Assembly (NCBI GenBank): GCA_029721435.1
Contig: CM056587.1
Location: 15,285,667 to 15,349,666, forward strand
DNA: 64,000 bases
Direction of reading: 5' to 3'
Source: Gymnothorax reevesii
Lineage: Eukaryota > Chordata > Actinopteri > Anguilliformes > Muraenidae
The notes under the pieces are model-generated. The model did no database searches, was not told where the DNA came from, and was given only the letters and a program-made list of their open reading frames with translations. Below, in pieces: positions 58,180 to 64,000 of the stretch. The translations under genes and the position numbers were made by a program. The first letter of the stretch is position 1. Every line of letters begins with the position of its first letter.

Positions 58180-58352
58180 CTGAGGTGTAAAATCCAGGGG
58201 TCAGAAAGTAAAAGTCCTGTCAAGTTTTTCTCCCTCCCACAGAATGAGCTGATCGCTCATATTGGCTCTATCTCCTTTCCGAAGTAAATCAAGTGGTGGA
58301 ATAAACTTCTGGGGAGGATTTTTACTTTCTGAACCTGGACTTTACACCCCTG
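58180..58352. mobile_element. hAT-type MITE with perfect 8-bp target duplication CATTTCCC
   Basis: CATTTCCC occurs at 58172-58179 and 58353-58360. The left end CTGAGGTGTAAAATCCAGGG and the inverted right end CAGGGGTGTAAAGTCCAGGT pair with few mismatches, continuing with TCAGAAAGTAAAA. The CAGGGGTG end and 8-bp duplication are hallmarks of hAT elements. There is no coding capacity. Confidence 0.9.
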
Positions 58353-60350
58353 CATTTCCCTGCCTGATGTTACTCTTTAGTGATATAGTGATGCATGGAA
58401 TATGATCAGGGCTGGCCAAAACAAACTTAACTTTGGTTTGTTCCACGGGTAAACTCTGTCTCGCTGCATGGAGACCAAATGGTTTGGGCATGTACTGTAC
58501 AGTGGCCTTCAGAATTATTGGCACCCCAGACTGGAAATGCACAAAAAATACTTAAAAAAAAAAAATACTCTGAATGCTTGGCCGTGACAGTGCCACTTTA
58601 AGATGGCACTATACTTATTTTAAATGTTTTCAGAATACATTTAAAATTGGGAAATTATAGGACGGCTACAATGTGAGCTTGTATGGATGGCAAGTATCTC
58701 AATAATAAATCAGCAATTAATTTTGATTAGATTCTATCTACCATGGTACTACGTACTCCATCGAATTTCACCACAAAAAACAATTCAGAGAAATTTCAGA
58801 TAATTATAATTTTTTTTATTTATTTCTTCACTTCAGATGGTACAAGTACATGTACTGTACATCCATATCAACACAACAACACACACATAAAAAATAAATA
58901 AATAATTTTAAAATAAAATAAAAATAATTACACATATGCAAGTAACGGGGGAAAGAGCCGCTGGACTGTGGTCTCCTATGATGAGCCCGACCCATATCTC
59001 TGGGATATCCCAGGACCGCAGGCCTGACCCCTCACAAGCGGCACAGTCCCTCTGCAGTCCCCTCCATACACATGCTGATACCAATGTAATATCAAACCAG
59101 AGGCAAAAAACATGTCAGAATTAGAGATGTTAACAATTATACACCTGAAGGATAGACTAATCCGGCAAATAAAACCCAAAATTGACTTTCTGCACATTTC
59201 AGGAAAGGAGCGAACATTGTTGTTTACAAACACGCCACTAGCACTGCAATTTCAATTTTAATTGTGTAAAATTCTAAAAGCATTGTTGTAGGCAACTTGT
59301 ACAGAATTAAACACAGATTTAGAACATTTCTCCCACAAATAACGGAGACACATGTTGCTACAGTAGGCAGAAAACAGTCTATTTTTAACTCCAGGAGAAC
59401 AAAAATAAATCAACATATTACTTCGTCCATATAAACTAGCTATTTTAGAATGCATGTCAGCTTCATCTTTGAGCTCATTGACTATGATATGGCAAAGATA
59501 TTTGTATGTTATAACCCCTTACGCCCGACGCCCCCGGTACCGCATGATAAATAATGCATGTTTCCAAATGGAAACACATTATGCGAAGAAATTCGGCAAA
59601 AAGCTCATGTAGATCATTTTTACCTCAAATGAACACAATTTAAGCACCAAGCAAGTAAACAAGCATGCTGCAAACCATAGGAGAAAATCATATCAGTGGT
59701 GTGTCGCAAGAATTTCTCCTGAATTTGTGCTATGCATATAAACAATACCGCAAATGAAAGAGGAAAGTCAACAGAATCTAACGATATACGCACTGTCATT
59801 TTAAACCTACACCACACTCAAAGAACAGTAGACATACACTTTATAGTCTATAGAGATGAGCAAAAAAAATTCTTACCTTTGATATTTTGAAATAAAAAAT
59901 CTTTTTGAGGGTAAATCCACGCTTGCTATTATAAGCTGAATATGTCTGAAAAATCTGAAAATCTGATTTGGCACACAAGGTACTTGAACTGCCAATTAGA
60001 TAGTCCTTTCTAATTTTGTTCCGATTTACTTGATTAGAATATACATTGGCACAGATAATTGTGAGATTCTGTGCAGTAAATTTTTTGAGATTTCAGACTG
60101 CAACTAAATAAGTTCACAAGGAATAGTAATAAAACTTTGTTCAGTGCAAAATGAGATCTTTCATTTATACTGTGTTCCATCTAAATTTACTCTGACTCAG
60201 TGACATATATACTGATTTTTACACCACGGCAAAAATCCCAAATGGTTTTACCTTTATTATAATACCAGGATTATTCAAATGGACCAGATAGTTGCAGAGA
60301 TATACTCATTTCATTATGGGCTTGCCATTTTCGATAAAGAGGCTCAAGGC
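58353..60350. other. AT-rich intergenic DNA with an isolated Tc1 terminus
   Basis: TACAGTGGCCTTCAGAATTA then TTGGCACCCC at 58500-58529 is a lone Tc1-like end. A (TAAA)n-rich tract lies at 58888-58930. A small palindrome (GTTTCC...GGAAAC) is near 59560. No gene is seen. Confidence 0.5.
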
Positions 60351-61713
60351 TTAAAGCTGCAGTTGGCAACTTTGAGGAGAGAGAGGACTTAGCATGAAAA
60401 TTTGAAAAAAAAACAAAACTTTCAGATCCCTCCCCTCCCTCTCCACTGCACTCCTTCCTTAAGACCCTACCCCAGAGGAGGCTGCCGTGCATGCAAAGGC
60501 ACGCTATCTGTTATGCATGCGACTGTGGAGAGCAAGTTCACATTATGAAAATGGCCAAGTTGCCGAGGCTAGACATTACTGTTGTGACCAACAAACGAGC
60601 AGAAATAAATCATGACATGAAAAGTAATCTACAGCAGTATGTATTCAGTATAAACCCAGCACACACTTATTTCAGTAAGTTGCCCATTTTTCGAGTACAG
60701 GAACTGTTGTGAATCCTGATGAATGGCCAGTAAACCATGAATGACAGCATTTAGCTGTGAGAGCACAGAAACGTTATACAGATTTATGTGGACAACACAA
60801 CTGATAAGACTGCCAGGTCACTTCATAAAGATATTTTCTGCTACTTTCTCATCAAACGATGCCTACAACGTTAGCCCTAGCGTCGGAAACGAGCTAACAA
60901 GTTAGCTCAACTGCAACATCACAATAACATCATATGCACTACGGAGTACTGTAACAATTACAAGACGCTAGCTATTCGAACAGCGGCTGTGCTTGTAAGC
61001 GACATTCACTCGTTTATTTGCAGAGCAAAAATGAATTGATTCCAGTTAGGGCTGGGGTAAGTAGCAGCTGTGCAAGTGGGCGACGCCAGTTTGCTTATTT
61101 GCAGAGCATTGCGGAGCAAAACTGAACCAATAAATAAAGCAGTCTCAAGCAGAAAAGTCACCAACTCGGCTTTTAATCCTTCCAGATCATGGAGTTCCCG
61201 CCACCTCTGAAAAGTCACTTCAAAGTTCACTCTGGTTTTATCCCAGGCTTTGTCTAATTCTTTTTTTTTTTTGTGCTTTTCCTTCTTCTGTCTTCCTCTT
61301 CTTACTTGCCTTAGCCGTGTGTATCCTGTTGTCGGTAAAGGAGGTATCGGTATTTTTTTCTTCACTTATGGCTGTTGTTACGCCATTCGTTTCTCTAAGC
61401 TCCTGAACCCTCTCTTGGAGATTTGAGCTTGACTGAGCACTTGCGTGAACTGAGGAGGAAGGGGGAGGAGACTGTCCACAGCGTGTGCATGTGCACTGTC
61501 TCACGGCTGTCAGACACCATCCTGGCTCTGATTGGTTCTTTTTGGTTGGTCCGAACGATTCTTTTAAATTGTAGTAGGAGCAGTAGGTGGGTTTCAAGGA
61601 GCCTTTTTTTATTACAGAGGACTAGTTTTATGTAATACTGTCTGTACACAGTGACAGTTTTAGCAAAAATGACAAGAAGTTACTTTTATAAGACTTACCA
61701 ACTGCAGTTTTAA
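60351..61713 (-). mobile_element. TTAA-ended DNA transposon-like element
   Basis: The left end TTAAAGCTGCAGTTGGCAAC and the inverted right end TTAAAACTGCAGTTGGTAAG pair well, and each ends in TTAA, as in TTAA-targeting transposons. The ends match a repeat type that is very common in fish. The minus strand carries a broken ORF. The superfamily was not determined. Confidence 0.75.
61090..61597 (-). pseudogene. element-encoded ORF, frameshifted in a poly(A/T) run
   Basis: On the minus strand, 61597 to about 61262 reads a protein ending in lysine-rich KASKKRKTEEGKAQKKK. The continuation WDKTRVNFEVTFQRWRELHD, then LEGLKAELVTFLLE, lies in another frame (the 61365-61006 frame). The shift falls in the T run at 61261-61271. 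The motif (K/D)TRVN-G-AF-RWRELR---G-K-D-ELA-FLLD is, from memory, a recurring feature of fish hypothetical proteins tied to this repeat. Its function is unknown. The basic stretch plus this block suggests a nucleic-acid-associated protein, but that is inference. Confidence 0.55.
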
Positions 61714-64000
61714 GGGGTAACAAAAGACAGAGGAATACATGAAGAAAAATATCATTACAGGCACCATATCTCCGTGTCTCAAACAACATAACCTGAGATT
61801 GCATACAATGAAATAAAACATCTTTTTCTTTGCCAAACGCAGAACAAATGTTTAATAATTTTTGTAACCCTTTAGCTGTCCCCTTTAACCCTTTAAATAC
61901 TGTCCATATATCTCATATTGCAGCCTTCCTTTTAAACGCCATCACATCTAAATTTGGGCAGTGTATTTGTATTTAAGTTTATTATTCAGTAATTTCATTA
62001 AAGTAATTGTGTGATTCTTTGTCAGGAACAGGTTGAGAATTAACCTGCATTATAAGGTAAGATCTCAAGTTGTAGCCTGAGTTTTATTTTCACGTGGACA
62101 TAAGTCAGCACCACTGCATTTTTCAAAAACATCTTCTTAGATGTGTCAAACTCCATCGAAACCAAATGGCATCAGTTTTAAGCCAAGTAAACAAATATGT
62201 GCCATTTTATGAGCTACAGGAATCAAGAAGCTTTGAAAGACATGGACGTTTATGTTATTGTTAATACGGATAGGAAAATGCCTGATGACTGTGTGATAAA
62301 ATGAACAATAATTCCCAACAACAATAATTGTATGGATTGGTCTTCACAACAGACCAAAGTAATGTTTGGCCGCTAATTTGGACAAGTAAATGAGGACTGG
62401 TTTGGAGAAATCGTGTGTTATATGGAGATATTACTGAAGGACGTTGATACCTCCAATGGCATGTCACTGAAATTGCCGGTTGAAGAGGTTAAAAAATTAA
62501 ACATTAAGTTGCAAAAGTTTAAGCCTTCAAAGACTGGCTTAAATATAAAGAATTCTCTTATGTATCAAGATTTCTTTTGTTTTGCTTTTTTTCTTCTTTT
62601 TTGGTGTGAATGCAGTAAATATAATTGCATTGGTATTTCTTTTATGTAAGCAACTGTTTTAAGAAATATTCTGGTAATCCAAAGTGGAATCACTGATCAC
62701 TTTTGTATGTCTAATACAAAATTGAGTCCAATCCAGTCAATGTCAGATACTTTTGAAATAACGCCCCCAGGGGTATCAAAAATTGTGATTTTGGTGAATT
62801 TATTAAAAGTATGGTTTTTGTTGGTTGCACTGGATCATAAATAAAATGACAATATTTATCGCATCATGGCTTTTGGAGTTGCTCTTTATTATGTTGTTAT
62901 TAATATTTTGGGTATTTTTTGTGCGCTTCAGGTCAATAATTTTGCAGTCCATTGCACATAAATCCAGATGGAATTAGGAGGACACGAAAGAGGAGTCATG
63001 AACCCTCGCCAAAGGCTCAGAATAAATGAAAATTTACAACTCTCATTTCAAAAATTTGATATCTCAGGCTCACTCACTAGAGATCCTCTATAAGTCATTC
63101 ACCTGGTGAGCTCTACGCTAACTGGACAAAATCGTATAAAATAAATCCAAAAACATAATGGTGTCCCAGGCTACCCAGTGGCAGAGGAGGCTCCACATTG
63201 TCTCCACAGTCCAAATACATAAACATCAATCAAAAAGATGTAGCGCCACGGAGGAAAGGCCGTTTCTGGAAAAGGACGCAAAAACCCAAATATTTAGACA
63301 CAAAAGGATCATCAAAGCATTTAACAGTCACAATATTGACTACGCTGCCTCACTGAATAAGCGATGCAGCTGTTTGCTTGAAGGCTGCTTTAGAAGAGTT
63401 CTAATAAGACTCTGGACAGCACCAGGCTGCAAAGCTATATACTCTAACACTAACACTGTCTGAGACTCTGCGCCTGATCCCAATAAAGAGTCTTGAGAAG
63501 GCTCGAATCCTTTGTGTAGAGGCTTTGTGTTTTTAATGCTTTAGTTTTACCAACATAAAATGCCCCCCACCACCACTTTTTCTGTCCAACCATCTTTCCA
63601 CTGAGACACCAAGGGACCAATTGAGAGTGAAATCTGTTTAAACTGCACCAAAGAGCACACTGAACTGAAAGCATACATTGCCTAGAGGGTGAAAAAAAGA
63701 GGAAGAAATGAAAAGAAAGCCTAACTGTGAAGAAACTTGCAACACTTAACATGTCCTTATTACTCCACATTCGCACAACTGACTGTTTAAACAAAAACAG
63801 AAGACTCAAACTGAAATACATGAACCAGCCTGGCTTGATTGAGGGTCTGGGGTATTCTGACGAAATGTAACGACACTCGGGACACTGATAGTTGTATTTT
63901 AGCTCTAGGCTTGTATAAAAGAAAAAAAAATCCATTTTCAAGACGCAGATCGAGCTCCCATTTTCCATTAACAGGAGTTGAAAGTTGCTCAGCTGATTTC
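61714..64000. other. intergenic DNA, no confident gene
   Basis: Two frames at 63158-63463 (+) and 63450-63968 (-) are open but lack recognisable domains or supporting signals. The first, with FRHKRIIKAFNSHNID, is the more protein-like. They are left uncalled. Confidence 0.35.

Noticed and set aside
63450..63968. 172-codon minus-strand frame
   Set aside because: It is open, but its sequence is Phe/Ser/Leu-rich with no recognisable domain, splice context or conservation evidence. Probably fortuitous.

Overview
The window is a transposon-rich, gene-poor stretch of vertebrate nuclear DNA, almost certainly from a ray-finned (teleost) fish. The pointers are at least five kinds of Tc1-like transposon, a Sushi-type chromovirus LTR retrotransposon, a Penelope-like 3' end, a non-LTR RT remnant, several palindromic MITEs, common fish interspersed repeats, and abundant CA, CT and AAT microsatellites. 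I do not recognise a host protein-coding gene. The only long intact reading frame belongs to a retrotransposon.

Layout. 1-7846: AT-rich intergenic DNA with dispersed repeats, an ATC/AAC simple-sequence patch (3870-4104), a fold-back MITE (5932-6135) and a CT microsatellite. 7847-11914: three Tc1-like elements almost back to back (7847-9225, about 9545-10720, 10723-11914); the third joins halves of two families. 12000-13400: repeat debris, including a fold-back and a tRNA-like SINE head. 15289-22099: a complete, apparently very young Ty3/gypsy chromovirus. It has two 1013-bp LTRs that read as identical, a TATAT target duplication, one open 1435-codon gag-pol frame ending in a chromodomain, an unusual CCATAG/CCAAG-rich 3' tail, a polypurine tract, and an 11-nt complementarity between its primer site and its own predicted RNA 5' end, which indicates self-priming. 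22100-34800: intergenic DNA with a near-perfect 30-bp hairpin (22800-22883), a Penelope-like GIY-YIG remnant (about 26080-26760), LTR-like pieces and a 402-bp fold-back (30926-31327).

34800-42000 holds the best hints of a host transcript: an ATG in good context followed by two possible splice donors (34908-34932), and two short segments (41742-41781 and 41887-41975) bounded by strong splice signals around a 105-bp intron-like sequence. Their phases agree, but no protein family is recognised with confidence. This stretch also holds a diverged satellite of about 115-126 bp period (36175-36640) and a 134-bp tandem duplication rich in AAGGTCA half-sites.

43370-64000: more mobile DNA. There is a Tc1-like element interrupted by a nested 264-bp MITE (44151-45621), a minus-strand LINE 3' end (about 48612-49640), a truncated Tc1-like element (50311-51190), a probable solo LTR (52324-52782), a Tc1-like transposase kept in one frame but broken by three stops (54931-55866), a hAT-type MITE with a perfect 8-bp target duplication (58180-58352), and a TTAA-ended element carrying a frameshifted ORF on the minus strand (60351-61713). 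The elements are independent insertions, not a functional pathway. Element ages span a wide range: identical LTRs in the chromovirus against heavily stop-ridden transposases elsewhere.
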